Source: Dryomyza anilis
Taxonomy: Eukaryota; Arthropoda; Insecta; Diptera; Dryomyzidae
Reading direction: 5' to 3'
NCBI GenBank assembly: GCA_951804985.1
Contig: OX638132.1
Span: 90,152,696 to 90,216,695 of the forward strand
DNA length: 64,000 nt
A program made the position numbers and the translations under genes. The notes under the pieces were generated by a model. The model saw nothing but the letters and a program-made list of their open reading frames with translations. It did no database searches and had not been told where the DNA came from. This document shows, piece after piece, positions 1 through 12,122 of this stretch (positions within the stretch are counted from its first letter, which is position 1; each line of letters starts with the position of its first letter).

Positions 1-752
1 TGTCAATATTATAATTTAAATATAAACTATGATCAAGTATCTGTAAATTAAATGTAATATTTTCGCCATTGTCTTTAAAATGTAGAAGTTATAATTAAAT
101 ATACGTTTATATCAAATTTTATAAATAAAATTTTGAAAACACCATGTATTTCATTGAGTGTTTCAGATACACCCGAACTCTAGAATATATACATATACAT
201 AAAAATTATAGAAAATCCATAAAATAAGGAATGAATAAAAATATTAAATTTATTTGAATCGAATACACTAATGCATATTTTTACTCCCTTTACATCCAAT
301 TTATTATTATATTTAATTTTCTACTCCTTTTACATCAAATCTACTACATTTTGCAATATTTTCAATTCTACTCCCTTTTACTCATTTCTACTCCCCAAAT
401 TTTCAAATCTGCTCCTTTTGCATTGGCGAAAAGTGTGAACACTGTGAACGAATATGTTGGCTACATATTGCAGATACTGGTTTTTCGCACTCACGTTCAC
501 AAACACGACGGATGACTGCGAAAATGAGATGAAAAACTCAAGCATCTGACCGAAACGAGAAAAGGTGATGCCAACTAATTGAACCATCTGATTTTTTTTT
601 TGGTTTTGAAAATAAAAATGCGAAAATAAAAGTTGTCAACTTGCAGAATAAAAGATAAACATATATACGATACTATTTGAGAAGACACGTAATTGTGATA
701 CTGTATGTTTTTGGAAGCGGAAAATTTTTTGTTGTTTTCAATGAAACAATAA
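1..752. other. AT-rich non-coding sequence
   Basis: Repeated ctactccctttta/catc words at 280-420 hint at an old repeat. The small minus-strand frames at 378-766 have no supporting features. Confidence 0.5.
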
Positions 753-1067
753 TTTGTTTCAAACAAAAATTTGTCTCCATTTACGCATTAACGTTTTTAT
801 AATTCTTATAAGATTTAGAATATTTAAATTAATATGGTTTGATGAACAAAATTCATCAATATGATGTTCACTTTTTCATTAATTAGCAATTAAATATTAT
901 AAATCCTTCAAGAATTATAAATACATAAATGTGTAAAAGGAGACAAATTGTTTGAAATTTGATGTTAAAAAATATATTGAAATATAAAAAAAATAAAAAT
1001 ATGATTTTAATTCAATGAATGAATTCATCAATATGATGAATGAATGTTGAATTTTTTTTTTATGTGT
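753..1067. repeat. D-family element, subtype D2, left-truncated
   Basis: Collinear with 45999-46399 and 50007-50430. It contains ggtttgatgaacaaaattca and paired TTCATCAATATGATGAA-type palindromes, and ends tatgtgta. Confidence 0.7.
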
Positions 1068-2690
1068 ACCTTATTTCATATTTATAATTGTTGTATCTTA
1101 TTTTGGGTAATCAAAAAATTTCATATTAAAATATATTCATATATGAATTCTATAGAATTTGAAATTGTGAAAAAGTAAGTTTTGAGATATTTGCGTTTAA
1201 AGTTTTTGAATTTCCGTATCTCATAAAGTAATGAACCGATATTATTGATTCAAATTTTCCATTAAAATTGGAATTTTTAGCTTTATTATTCACTTTAAAA
1301 TTTGTTTTAATGCTACTATTAATACACAAAATTATTAATTAAAATATACGATTTATACGCCCTTATTGCATAAAACGACAAAAAAACTTTGTGCAATCGA
1401 TCTGGGATTTCACAGGAGGATAGTAAGCCCTGCATTTTGTGCGAATATTGCAAAAAGGGCCTTATGATGCCTATCGCCCTTATTGCACCTAACACTACAA
1501 TTGTTTTTACTTTAAAAAATAAAAAATATATATTTTTTTTTAATTAATTATCACAACAAATTAAAATAAATACAGATTATAGTAAAATTAAAATCATATG
1601 TAGTAATATATATCTCTACATATTGCAGGACGTATAAATAAGGGGAAAATGTAGGTAGTTATTTCAATACAAATGCTATCTAATTTTGTATAGGAAAACT
1701 GTTTTTTTTTCATTTATTTTTATCCATAGATTTATTACCATAGATTATTCTAAGAGACAAATCATCGCAGAGATAATTCGTCGCTGGAATAAATATTCCT
1801 CAATACAATTCTTCTCTGAAACAAATCATGCGAAAGTTAATTCTTTCCAGAGACAATTATTCTTTCAGAAAAATCTTGCATAGGAAAGAATATTTTTAGT
1901 ATAGAATTGTATCTTGGAAAAATTATCACAAAAGGAATAATCCTAATGAATTTTCCGGTGAAGAAAAGTCGGTAAACAATAATTCTTGCATATAATGAAA
2001 TAATGAATATATTAATATAAATTATATTTTCAGAAAAAAAAAATTCTTCTCAAAGACAATTCATCCAACAGACAAATTTTCTGAAGATAATAAATAGGTA
2101 AATATTTCTTGCAGAAAAATTGTCTGAAGAAACGTGTTTCAATTATAAATAGTTTTTTTTATGAATATTTCTATGTATATGGACTTTAAAAATTATAAAT
2201 GAAACATTTCTTAGAAGTTTTGCCAAGCATTAATTCGGACAAACTGTCAGTTCTATTATTCCCAGTAGAAAGTGTGGTGGTGTCATGATCTGGAAATGTT
2301 CATTGAATATTTTTCTTGTCGTAACTCGATCAGGTATATGAATAAAATGATCTTGTCTGAATTATATATACCAAAATAGGGTAAATTTCTACAAGTAATA
2401 TTTAAAAATCCATTTTCTGTGAAGTTAAAGCTATTAATGTTCCAAATATATTAGAACTATGGCAATAACTGTTAATGCAAAAATGTAATGCAGTCCTTAC
2501 TATTGATTTGTCCATTTTCGGTAATCGAATAGCGATCGAATAAAAACAGTTTATTTCAGTCTTCAAATTTAGAGAAACTCGCACAGACCCTAAATACAAT
2601 TTTTAGTTGGAATGTATGGAAAATGTCCAAATCAAATTCGAAAATTCATATTTACTAATATCAAAATTTACTAAATAAAAATTCTCTTTA
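1068..2690. other. AT-rich non-coding sequence with minor repeats
   Basis: cgcccttattgca recurs directly at about 1359 and 1482. Degenerate agacaattattctt/ttctttcagaaa words at 1750-2120 resemble GAAGAATT arrays near Helitron ends. No gene is seen. Confidence 0.5.
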
Positions 2691-3250
2691 CACAGAAATC
2701 TTCAAAAAGATGATTTTTTTAATAAGTATTATGAATTGTTTCACCACCTAGCAGATTCATCATATGGATGATTTCATTCATTGAATTGAAATTTAATGTT
2801 TTTAATACTCAATATGACAATTTTAATCCTCAAAATTTCAAACTAAATTAATTGATGACATTTTTTTTACGAATTTAAAAATGTGATTTGAAAAAAAAAA
2901 ATCCTAAAAAAAAATATATTTGTGCGAAACAAATTTAAACAAAAATGTAAAAAAAAAGAAAAAAATAAAAAAAAAAAGTTTTATTGAAATTTGGTTTGAC
3001 AAACACATTCTTCAATATGATGTACAAATATGTTGTATTTTATGTATTTGTACATTAATATGATGAAACGTATTCTTCACATATGTACACTTCATCATAT
3101 TGAAGAACACTTTTTTGGTAATTCATCATATTGATAATGATATCATAACATTGATGTTTTGTAGTTTCTTCAATAGTTGTTCTTCATTGCAATGAATCCT
3201 GGTTTGAAGAACCAAATTCATCAATATAATGATGATGATTTTCTTTTGTG
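2691..3250. repeat. D-family element, subtype D1
   Basis: It runs from CACAGAAATCTTC to TTCTTTTGTG, flanked by TA. It is built of imperfect palindromes such as TTCATCATATTGAAGAA and ATTCTTCA...TGAAGAAT. The frame at 3126-3365 is repeat-derived. Confidence 0.8.
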
Positions 3251-5311
3251 TATTTGCATTATTTTGACAATCAAATTTTGTATGGTATTGCACTAAATTT
3301 TGTATGTTTTTCCGTTTTATTATTAAAAAAAAAATATGCACTTTCTTATACTTTCGGACGTCCATTGACCCAACTTATGTAAGTCTCTCAAAAATTGAAA
3401 TTCTCAAAATAAAATAAAAAAAAAACTGCAAACAACGAATATGATTGACACTGTTACCGTTTTCGTTTTTATATACAATACGTGTGGTGAGCAAATAATT
3501 AGCATATGCGCATAAATTCGTCGAATCAATAGGTAAAAGTGAAATTTTTTTGATTTTTATAAAGCAAACAAATAAAAGAAAGACAAAAAATAATACACAC
3601 TTATAAACGAATATTGAATAATAAATATGCTCATGATGATGATGATGTTAAACAAAATCAGTGTAAACTAGCAAGACAAACGTGCGTAAATAGCATTATG
3701 TGGATAAATGTAAAAATTTAATATATTATCGAAGATCAGCACGAAGTTCAAGAAAAACATATTAAAAAATAAATTAAAAGCTATAAAAGTTTTTGTTGTT
3801 GTTTGTTTTGTTTGCCACAGAAAAAGATTTTTATTTGCAGACTTGAACAAACACAGTGGTTGTCTATGCTGTCAGAGTCAAGTTAACAGTTTGTCTGTTT
3901 TCTTTGTAAATACCAAAAAATTTAGTATTAAATGTTTTACACAGTCACTTAGTTCGACAAATACCCTGAATCATGTACCGATCAGCGCTAACTTTCACAT
4001 GCACCGGCGACAAACCCAAATATAAATATTTATTTGTTAATAGAGATTTGTAAGACACATTTTTAATATAAAAATTAGGTGTTTTAAATTTTTTTTTCTA
4101 ATTTTTAAAAAATTTCGTTATTTTTTGTACTGATTTTTATTCAACAAAATTATTAAAATATAATTATGAGAATATCTAGTGCCAGTTATATTGTTATTTG
4201 CTTTTTGTATGCCACTTTAATGCATCATTTATCATGCTGTTCTTATTTGTTATTTGTATCACTAGGTGAACCGGTTCAACGTTCGACGGTACACCTACAA
4301 TTAGTGGTCTGTTCGGCTCTGTCGTCATTATAGGTTTCATGCATTGGTTACCTATAATACGACGTTTCGGTTTCGTTTTAGTTCAATGACTATGTATATC
4401 AGATTTCATTTGTCAGTATTATGTTGGTTGTGTGATGAAGATTTTATATATCTTACTTTGTTATAGTTGTCAATAATTGACAATCATTATTTTTGCCATT
4501 TATTATTATAACTCTTGGCTACTTGTTTGAAATAGCATGATGTGGTCAATATGTTCCAGTAACCTTAAAAGAATATCAATAGTTGTTTGTTGTGCGTTTT
4601 GCCGTTGGTCAAATTTTCTAATTTCTTTTATAATTTGGCAAATTATATTTTATATATTCAATAGTTTTATTTATTATATTGAACTTCAAAATTAGAAATC
4701 GTGTTGCGAAAATGTTGAATATTCCTCGTAGAAATTTGCTCAATTAGAGAAGACATAATCATTGAAGTAAAGTTTAATTTAATATTGAACATTGCATTTG
4801 AATTGAACACATTGAACACAAATGCATTTGAAACACATTTCAAAAAAAAACATTTTATTTCAAGACGTACTGTCGTCGACTCTATGCTTTAAAATCAAAT
4901 AAATGTATTGTTCACACAACAATGCACAAGTAGTGTCAAAACAAAACACAAACAATACGTAGTTATAGTGAAGATATCTATAATGATGTGCAAGAAAAAT
5001 TTAAATACTGAAATAAACTGCCAATGACCACACAGTGATTTTTACATTTTTTTTATGATTCACACATATAGAAAAAATTCAAAAGGTATCATAGAATATT
5101 TTATATTATTTTTTTATTTATCGAACAACATTTTTTCATTATTTAAGTTATTCAATTTTTTTGTTTTTTGGATATATTGCTTTTCGAGCAATGTGTTGTT
5201 TTCTGTCATACAAATATTTTTGTTCATAATTTTTTTAAAAATAATGTTTTCGTATTTTTTATAAACTCATAAATACATGACTGCCGTCGAATGCCGAGCA
5301 GCAGAATTCTA
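3251..5311. other. Non-coding, largely unique sequence
   Basis: It contains the palindrome at 4267 and a slightly GC-richer patch (4255-4400). Small frames at 3668-4025 and 5055-5264 are short and low-complexity. No gene is supported. Confidence 0.45.
4267..4278. promoter_or_regulatory. Perfect palindrome TGAACCGGTTCA, Grainyhead-like site
   Basis: This 12-bp palindrome contains AACCGGTT, the consensus reported for Grainyhead/CP2 factors. It sits in a small patch (about 4255-4390) of higher GC than its surroundings. The role is inferred only from the motif, and one site this size can arise by chance. Confidence 0.25.
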
Positions 5312-5534
5312 TTTGTTTTCATTGTTCGTCTTATCACTGCATTCATTCACTGCACTCACTGACTTGTTGAATTTTCAGCGAAAGTAGTGTCATTTGTATT
5401 TTTTTTTTCAAAACATTGAATGTCTTGAAAAACAAATTCTTGACACTACTTGACACCGATGAAACAAAGACTGCAGTGAAGTGCAGTCGTTTGACAGACT
5501 TCACTATAATACTGTAGACTGTCATTGCAAAATG
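5312..5534 (-). repeat. Repeat H, copy 1
   Basis: Inverted, diverged copy of 23411-23625. Shared blocks are gtagtgtcatttgt, acattgaatgtctt and agacttcactataata. It is old, with no coding. Confidence 0.6.
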
Positions 5535-5571
5535 CACTCATACTGTAGAACAGGCGGGCCGCATTTGTTTA

Positions 5572-5880
5572 TAATAATAATAGTTTGGCGCTACAGTCCT
5601 GTATAGAACTTCGGCTGAGCTCTCTCACCATTTTGAGCTGTGCGTGTTAAATTTTACTCAAAGTCGTGGGACCTACAGTTTATTTCCGAATCCGAATGGC
5701 GGGTGAGAGCTTTTCATAGGCAATGGGTTTACTCTCGTAGGTTTGCCATTTACTGACGAGAGGTAGCGCGGTATAGAAAAATGTTTCTATGAAAAGATGT
5801 TGTTAGCCCCAGTCTAGGCTTGAACCGGGGACCTTTCGGCACGCAGTCCAACGCACTAACCACTGAGCTACCGCGGCTAC
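5572..5880 (-). mobile_element. tRNA-derived SINE (family S1), copy 1
   Basis: On the minus strand the head contains an A box (TAGCTCAGTGGTTAGTGCG) and a B box (GGTTCAAGCC), RNA polymerase III promoter elements from a tRNA. A unique body and an (ATT)n tail follow. The flanking perfect 11-bp target-site duplication GCATTTGTTTA (5561-5571 and 5881-5891) proves retroposition. This copy has the most intact A box. Confidence 0.9.
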
Positions 5881-6155
5881 GCATTTGTTTACCATAACAA
5901 AAAAAAAATTGCTGGTCTTTTTTATTTGGTTCTTCGGATGATTCCATTAATCTCCGCTAAAAGCGCCGCAAGGCCTACAATTTTTGTCTGTTTAAAATAT
6001 AAAGAAAAAAATGTCAGAACTTCTTTTAACCTGTCAACAATTTTGTCTGAGGTATTTACAATGGTACTTCATATTTAAAAACTAGAGAAAATATTATAAA
6101 AAAGACACCTGACAATAATTCAAAATAGATTCAACTTTTTTTTGTACCTACCCAG

Positions 6156-6358
6156 TCTGCCCTATTGATGTGAACGATATGTTGGGAAAATCGTACGATA
6201 TCGAATCAGATCTTGTATCAATATCGAACGCCAAACATCAAAGCAGTTTTTTTCGAAACGATAATAAAAACGATTCTGGATTAATATTGCATCAAATAAT
6301 GAAAATATATCGAGATTTATATGAAAAACATTACGATATCTATGTGGGAAATGTTTAA
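6156..6358 (+). CDS. Orphan coding-like stretch, possible exon or decayed ORF
   Basis: A pyrimidine tract and cccag precede an open frame that runs to TAA at 6356-6358. It encodes about 67 residues, including NDMLGKSYDIESDLVSISNA and a Lys/Tyr-rich end. The composition is diverse (Asp, Asn, Ser, Tyr, His) rather than low-complexity. The frame has no ATG before 6176. It could be a terminal exon, a relic of a transposon ORF, or chance. No family is recognised and no partner exon is seen nearby. Confidence 0.22.
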
Positions 6359-7093
6359 ATATCCTATTATAAAATTTTACTCTACGAAAATTACATAATT
6401 TAAAAAATTAGCAACGAGATCAGATATTTGTTATCCAAGTTAGTTCGAGAATAAATCACATGGCAGACTAGGTTTTCAGCACAAACCATACTTAAACATA
6501 TTGAAAAAGTTTGTTTTTTAAAATATCGTATATAAATTTGTTATTTATATAAATTTAAAAGGGTTCCCTTTTATGAACAATAAATTTAAATTACAAGGAT
6601 TTAGGAATTATGAAGAAGTTTGTTTTATTATAAGTAAAACGATATTTTGTAGCATTCTATGGTCGAGAGTTTTTTCTACAATCACAAAAAAAAAATTATT
6701 GATTAATTTTTTATAACTTTGGACCACTATATCACTGGAGATACTGGTTCAAAAAAAGGGCTTAAATTTAATTGCAATCAAGTGAGTCTAAAACTCTGGT
6801 AGATTTGGTATGGAATGTCTGTAATACAAAAAGTTTACTAAAAAATGTTAAAATGATTCATATTTCAGTTTGTGCAAAGCAGGACTCTTAGTTAAAAACT
6901 TGTCGATATTTTTTAAATAAAAGTCAAATTGTTTGTTTGTTATTAGATTAAATTTTTCTGATTGCGCAGTTTTTTCGGAAACTTTAATATCATATATTTT
7001 GAAAAAATAAAAATTTTCAAGAATTTTTCAAAATTTTTCAAAAAAATATTAATTCCAAAAAATAAAAAAAAAACTGACGAAGCTTTTTATTAC

Positions 7094-7128
<35 letters not shown>

Positions 7129-7171
7129 GAAACAAATTTATTGGAAACAAATTTTTTGGAAACAAAAACAA
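6359..7171. other. Non-coding with poly(A)
   Basis: AT-rich. A run of about 29 A lies at 7097-7125. The 81-aa frame at 6962-7207 is Lys/Phe/Ile-rich, produced by these tracts. Confidence 0.5.
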
Positions 7172-8060
7172 CCAGTTAGGAAGGTTAGATCACATGGGAA
7201 ATTTTAAAGTAGGTGTTATTATGATAGTTAGGATCACCAAAATTAAAGTCGGTCTAAGCCGACTATAATTACCCTACACATATGTGTAGTTACCATTCAA
7301 ATTGATATATAGGTCACCAGGGTATACGAATCCTGAAAATAACTACAAACTTTCCATCGCTGAAGAATTTCCATTCATTTGATTCCCATATTTACAAATG
7401 GCTAGGTGTACCGAATTTCGATTTTTTTTTTGGGAACCACAACTCGTTTCGCAGGAAAACATTATTTTCATATATTTCAGCACGATTTCAATATATATAT
7501 GACCAAAAAAGTTTACCTAAGCACGTATACAGTCAATTTGATCTGTAGATGCAAATTTTATATGAGGTATTTGAACATAAGTGGTCGGTTCTCAGGTCAC
7601 AATAGATCAATCATGCCAATTTTGTTCACACAGCTTAGATATATAAGTAATCTAAATCTAAAGTTTCATTGCTCTAGCTCTTCTACTTTTTCCGTAATCG
7701 TAATTTCAACAGACAGACAGAAGGACAGACAGACAGACGGACATCGCTAAATCGACTCAGGAGGTCATGCTGATCAAGAATATATATACTTTTCCATACC
7801 GGAGATTTTTTTTTTTTTTGGAATATCTACTAAGATCCACAGCACTCAGATAGACTATATCCATTGTACTGTGAAATCTATTCTCTACGATTTTGTGGTT
7901 AATATCACCACGAGCGCCCATGCCCAAGCCGGGATTCGAACCCGAGACCTTCAGAATGCAGGTCCAGCGCACTACCTCTGGACTGCTGAGGCCGGCACCG
8001 AAGATGCTTCCTTCTGGGTGTTACAAACGGCGTACCAAACTGAGTATACCCTTTCACACA
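7172..8060 (+). repeat. Interspersed repeat family B, copy 1 (interrupted by SINE S2)
   Basis: About 690 bp excluding the SINE, nearly collinear with 57572-58267. It begins ccagttaggaaggttagatc and has gtcggtctaagccgactata near the start. It contains a (GACA)n core at 7711-7740 and ends in sequence like ataccctttcac. The (GACA)n core and TA-rich termini resemble non-autonomous dipteran repeats with GTCT cores. The exact class is unknown. Confidence 0.85.
7807..7996 (-). mobile_element. Second tRNA-derived SINE (family S2) with poly(A) tail
   Basis: The minus strand reads a tRNA-like head with an A-box-like region (CCAGAGGTAGTGCGC) and a perfect B box (GGTTCGAATCC). A short body and a poly(A) tail follow (the T run at 7807-7819). 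Duplications ACCGGAGAT (7798-7806) and ACCGAAGAT (7997-8005) flank it with one mismatch. It interrupts a family B repeat, whose uninterrupted counterpart is at 58190-58200. Confidence 0.88.
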
Positions 8061-8109
8061 AATGTAAAAAAAAAAAAAAATTCCAAATATATATTTTTTA
8101 AATATAACT

Positions 8110-8464
8110 TTTAATTAATTAAAAGCGGTAATTTTAAAGAAATATATTACAAAACATTTTACTAATTTACTCATGTCAATGTCATGTCAAACAAGCTTGC
8201 CGATAATAAATAAGAGTTCCTTGAGCACTGAGACGTATAGCAACATTTTTTGATTGAAACTTGGTTTGACGAACAGCATTCTTCAATGTGATGTACATAT
8301 TTTTTGTACTTTTGCAATCATTCATCAAATTAATAATGAATTCATAACATTGATCTTTTGTAGTTATCAATATTATGAATTATTTTTCAATACATTGAAA
8401 CGAAATTCTGGTTGTATCTTACTGCCAGAATGAAATTCATCAGTATGATGAATATTTTTTTGTG
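8110..8464. repeat. D-family element, partial D1
   Basis: Right part of a D1 element (acgaacagcattcttcaatg to atttttttgtg), adjacent to the family B copy. Confidence 0.75.
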
Positions 8465-9866
8465 TATACTTATTTATGGAATTATACATAATTTTGAATT
8501 TATTTTAAAAATACGTAAATTGATTTTAATTTAAGATTTTAATCTTTATATTTTTGATATGTTGACTGATGAAATTAAAAAAAAGGCTTTATCGACACTC
8601 ATTAAGTAATTTCTCAAATAATTATTTGACTTATTATACTACAACATACCATTTGTATTCATTTAACGACTTTTATGAACATGTTCGTAAATAGTTTATA
8701 TCAATTTGTACTAAAGTCTTAATATATTTCAGTTTTGCAGGACTTTTTTCTATCATCATTAAGAGTTAAAACATTTTCTCACGTGCGTCTCATTTAATAA
8801 TTCCCATCAACTCAAACAACACTCACTTTCCATGAGTTTATACATTATTCAATTATTAGTGCAGACAGTATTTTTTTATTTACTACAATTTTCACATAAC
8901 TTTTGAACCAGTTTAATTGAACAACATTGTAGTATTTTATGCATTGTAGAGGAAGTGAAACTTTTACGATTTTAATCAACTTTTAAACTACATGACTTGT
9001 CATTCGAATCGATTGCCCATAAGTAGTGTCCATCTAACTATTCATCCATCAATGCATTTATTTGTATTGGTTGTCAGACGGTGGATGACTCATATAATAC
9101 GAACTGTTTATGATTCCGTTTGCAATACAAATGTCATTTTGTACTACATTTCCTAGCCACTTTAAAATGTGAACTTATTTAATCTTTAGTGTTTTCAGTG
9201 TCCTCAACTACAAAATCATAAACAAAATCATCAACTACAACAATATGCATCTTTCTTTCGCAATTATTGTTGCCACTTTATCTTTATATCTGACACTATT
9301 CTGTGTCGTCTATTTTACTTTGTCAAGTTCGTGTCATCCACCGCGTAACTTAATCAAAATCCCTTGCCTTCATTTAGCTTTGTTCCGCCGTTCTTTCCGT
9401 TCCATTCGGTTCAGTAAATTTTCATCCATTTTAAGCGCCATGGCAAGAGTCTACGTTGCATCCACTGACAATGTTGCTGCGTTAAATGTCATTTATCGTC
9501 GCCCTCTTGTCATTTTGTTATCGCTTTCTTGCACATTTGGGTTCGGTGTACGCTGTTTTTGCAAAACAGTGTCACTTTGAATTTATCCGTGTTTCAGATT
9601 TTTTTATTGAGATTGTGCTTTGTTGTTAAAAATGTCCGGTTGTATCTTGCTGCTTGAATTGAAGCACATTTAATTGGATTTAGTTTGCATTAAAGTTGTA
9701 CAAATTTAATTTTAAAATAGAGATTATTATAGCAATACTTATTTTATAGATCTACTATTTATTGACTTTTTTTTCTATAACATTTAAAATATGAGCTGTT
9801 ATTCAAATCTCGACGTCATATTGATTCTATTAAACAGATTTCATACGGAAGATATATTCTAAGTTG
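8465..9866. other. Largely unique sequence, locally GC-richer
   Basis: Apart from the doubtful frame at 9245-9580, nothing gene-like. 9000-9600 has higher GC and little repeat content, so it is a candidate conserved non-coding region. Confidence 0.4.
9245..9580 (+). CDS. Possible 111-aa ORF with hydrophobic N-terminus
   Basis: The frame starts at ATG 9245 with MHLSFAIIVATLSLYLTLFC, which resembles a signal or anchor segment, followed by a Cys/Arg-rich remainder. Local GC is moderately raised. In 64 kb of AT-rich DNA about one frame this long is expected by chance, and no domain is recognised, so confidence is low. The island could instead be a regulatory element. Confidence 0.15.
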   Translation: MHLSFAIIVATLSLYLTLFCVVYFTLSSSCHPPRNLIKIPCLHLALFRRSFRSIRFSKFSSILSAMARVYVASTDNVAALNVIYRRPLVILLSLSCTFGFGVRCFCKTVSL

Positions 9867-11427
9867 TACACGGATAGAAAAGATTTGTTTGAATATGTTT
9901 GAATGTAATTAAAAAGTAATACGAAATTACCATACATGTATTAGGAATGAAGTGTAATTAAATTATAATCGAAATTGAATTTATTTTTGTTCACGTGTAT
10001 ACATTATTATATTGTCCGGCAGAATCTGTCAAATTTACCATAAATATGTTACAATACTAACATAAAATTTTAATTGCATTTGAATAAACTATTTCTTGGC
10101 AATTTACTAAGTTAAAACTATGTTTCGAAACACAAAAAATGCTAATCAAATCTAAATACAATGTATGTTCACAACGCTTATCTTAATTCGATAATTTATC
10201 GACTGACGAAGTTGGCAACGTTGTGCAGCATTTTCTACCTACGCCATCTTTTGCCATCGTTTGAACATATAGATGTTTAAAAACAAACAAAAAAGAAATA
10301 GGATTTAAATAAATGTATTCTGGCAACATTCTTCTTGTATACAAAGTTGGCACTCGTTGAGCAGAATTTTCTACATAAGTACGTCTCTTTTGTCGTCGTT
10401 TGAAGTATGTATAGGGTCATTTTAAACATACTGATGTTCGAAAAAAAAAATCAAAAAAATGAATTCAAATGTAAATAAAGGTATTCTTGCAGCTCTCTTC
10501 TTGTATACAAAGTTGATACTCGGTGATCGGCATTTTCTGCGTACGTGTCTTTTGTTGTTCGTTGAGAAAACGTGTTCGCGTCGGTAATAATTTTGTTATT
10601 TGTAAATTAAATAAATATATAAATTGTGTTACAAAAAGTACAAATAGTAACAGAGAATAATATAGTGCAGTATATAATTTCTGAAACTAATATGAAAAAA
10701 CCACAAACAAAAATCTGTGTTTCGATTTTCAAACAGAATTTGGCATGTTTTTTTACAAAAACCTCCGTTAATTACTTGCCTACGCTATGTGCTGTACTGA
10801 GATCAACTGTAACTGTACCAAATATAAAGAAGCGAGCCTGGATCGTCTGATTTAGCGTCTGCTGGTGCAATTGTGAATTCATTGATGCTGTCACTTGTAC
10901 TTGCAGTGTTAAACGAATTATTTAATTATGTATTTAAAAATTTGTATATGAATTCAATTATTATAAGTTTCTACTGTGCATGTTTAAAGATTTTTAATAA
11001 AAATAAATAAAAAAAAACAACATTTTATTTTAATTTTATTTCCAGAATTTTTTTCCAAAAATATTTAAATATGTTTCTATGCAAACATACTACTTTTTGT
11101 ACTGAAACAACTGATATGTTTCACTGGAAACATATTTATATTCAGGTCGTTCAAAATAATGTTTTAATTTGAACATATTTATGTTTCGGTTCAGATATTT
11201 ATTTTATTTGGATGTAGTAATTATTATGTTTTCATTAGAACATACACCATTTTAAGGGGCAACATTAAAATGTTTCCGTGATATTATAATGTCAGTCAGA
11301 GCTCATTACAACACTGTTCAAGTCTCAATACTACGCTGTTTACAAATGATTTATCAGTCAATTATATATTATACATGTTAATGCCGGCAAAATTATGTTT
11401 GGGAGAGCCCTTTATTTGCAGCGTGTA
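9867..11427 (+). mobile_element. Element E, copy 1 (1.56 kb)
   Basis: It runs from TA|CACGGATAGAAAA to GCAGCGTG|TA and is matched base for base over most of its length, inverted, by 28891-30315. It contains 136-bp tandem units at about 10215-10545, a small open frame at 10626-10850 and an AT-rich right half with repeated ACATATTTATGTTC-like words. Short imperfect CACGG/CACGC ends next to TA suggest a TA-targeting DNA transposon derivative. No transposase was recognised. Confidence 0.8.
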
Positions 11428-11815
11428 GCACAGAAAAAAATCATCATAATGATGAATTTCATTCTTCAAACCATGATCCATTGTATTGAAGAACGATTCA
11501 TAGTATTGATAACTACAAAACACCAATGTCATGAATTCATTATTAATTTGATGAATGACCAAAAACGTGTTCTTCAATGTGATGAAGTGCATGTGAAGAA
11601 TACGTTTCATCATATTAATGAACAAAAACATTAAATACAGCGTTTATGTTCATCATATTGAAAAAGCTGTTCATCAAACCAAATTTCAATCAAAATATTT
11701 ATTTTTCGTTCATTATGTGTTAGTTCTTATGTGTTATTTCTTATATAGTTAATGCCTGACATGCATAAATTAGTAAAATGTTTTTATTAATAAAAAGTTT
11801 TATTTATAAAAAAAA
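11428..11815. repeat. D-family element, partial D1, abutting element E
   Basis: It starts acagaaaaaaatcatcataa immediately after the end of element E. It includes gaagaatacgtttcatcata and the interior tgcataaattagtaaaatg. The 79- and 89-aa frames here are repeat-derived. Confidence 0.8.
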
Positions 11816-12122
11816 TATATAAATGACGGCGGTAAAATGTATCTTGGTTATATAGAAAAATGGAATATTTATATTGATTACAGAGCTAACAAGAACATTT
11901 TCTAAAAGTTTTTTATATTTATTATATGTTTTAAATTGTATTACATTTTAATTATATTCTATGTTGTACATAATCTGTTTTCTTATTATACATTATTGTA
12001 TTAAACATTTTAATGATTATTATTGATTATTACACTAGCCACCATGATTTTTGTCATTGACATCCCATACATCAATTAAATATTATTCATTGGTGCTTTT
12101 TTTAACTGTATACTCAGTTTTT

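Noticed and set aside
5820..5880. tRNA gene
   Set aside because: Has A and B boxes but no convincing anticodon stem or acceptor stem, and it is the head of a SINE with target duplications.
7900..7996. tRNA gene on the minus strand
   Set aside because: The tRNA-like head is followed by a SINE body, poly(A) tail and target duplication.
10626..10850. Functional gene in element E
   Set aside because: Shared with the second copy, but with a stop in one copy and mainly amino-acid-changing differences; treated as part of the repeat.
11362..11634. 79- and 89-aa frames on both strands
   Set aside because: They fall on D-family palindromes, which give similar frames on both strands.
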